From the NCBI GenBank assembly GCA_003427395.1, contig BFEA01000730.1, forward strand, positions 600,973 through 630,762: a DNA stretch of 29,790 nt. Direction: 5' to 3'. This document shows positions 29,626 through 29,790 of the stretch, in pieces. The stretch comes from Chara braunii. Its lineage: Eukaryota; Streptophyta; Charophyceae; Charales; Characeae. The notes below the pieces were generated by a model. It was given only the letters and a program-made list of their open reading frames with translations. It made no database searches and was not told where the DNA came from. Both the position numbers and the translations under genes were made by a program. The first letter of the stretch is position 1. Each line of letters begins with the position of its first letter.

Positions 29626-29790
29626 GTTGGAAATGAGGTCCTCCAGACTGCTCCAGTCGCCTTGCTCATTTGCCTAAGACATTAAACTGGGGTTGGAAAT
29701 GAGGTCCTCCAGACTGATCCGGTCGCCTTGCTTATTTTGCCTAAGACATTGAACTGGGTTTGAAAATGATGTCCTCTAGACTGATCCGGT
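29626..29790. repeat. ~67-bp tandem satellite, right array
   Basis: About two and a half units of the same family and orientation as at 1-600 (GGAAATGAGGTCCTCCAGACTG, CCTAAGACATT blocks). The array continues off the window edge. Confidence 0.95.

Overview
The window looks like a piece of a large, repeat-packed streptophyte nuclear genome. The gag-pol protein family of the first element resembles one I associate with the charophyte alga Chara (probably Chara braunii). That is recall, not a search result. I see no bacterial operon structure, no rRNA and no host gene I can defend. Almost everything recognisable is retroelement, satellite or structured repeat.

Layout. (1) 1-600 and 29626-29790 carry the same ~67-bp satellite, so the 29-kb interior is flanked on both sides by one tandem repeat family. 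(2) 600-2946 is probably LTR-like flank. It ends in a CA followed by a tRNA-Asp-type primer binding site at 2949. (3) 3388-9832 (+) is a decayed Ty3/Gypsy gag-pol: gag with CCHC knuckle, DTGA protease, RT, RNase H, integrase with GPY module. It has many TGA/TAG stops and several frameshifts, and both RT active-site positions are altered. (4) 9835-10087 looks like a GT-AG intron, followed at 10131-13560 by a second long gag-like reading frame with its own CCHC knuckle, in the position where some plant Gypsy elements carry an env-like ORF. (5) 13640-17060 is non-coding but rich in hairpins, including a three-way-junction-like fold at 14606-14701.

(6) 17070-17843 is a tandem array of ~63-bp units, each resembling a tRNA D-arm plus anticodon arm. 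(7) 17844-26782 (-) is a nearly complete chromovirus: LTRs of 1217 and 1140 bp, AGCA target duplication, Met-type primer site, polypurine tract, gag, protease, RT-RNase H, integrase and chromodomain. Gag and pro-pol are joined by a textbook A_AAA_AAC -1 frameshift heptamer followed at once by UAG. (8) This chromovirus landed inside the tRNA-like array. The array resumes at 26787 with one last unit that has an A box, a B box, a short body and an A-rich tail, i.e. a SINE-like end. (9) 27270-28265 holds diverged hairpin-bearing repeats, 28554-28641 is an (AG)44 microsatellite, and 29310-29595 is a ~70-bp tandem repeat leading into the right satellite.

The most interesting items are the second gag-like ORF behind pol, the programmed frameshift of the chromovirus, and the multi-headed tRNA-like array ending in a SINE.
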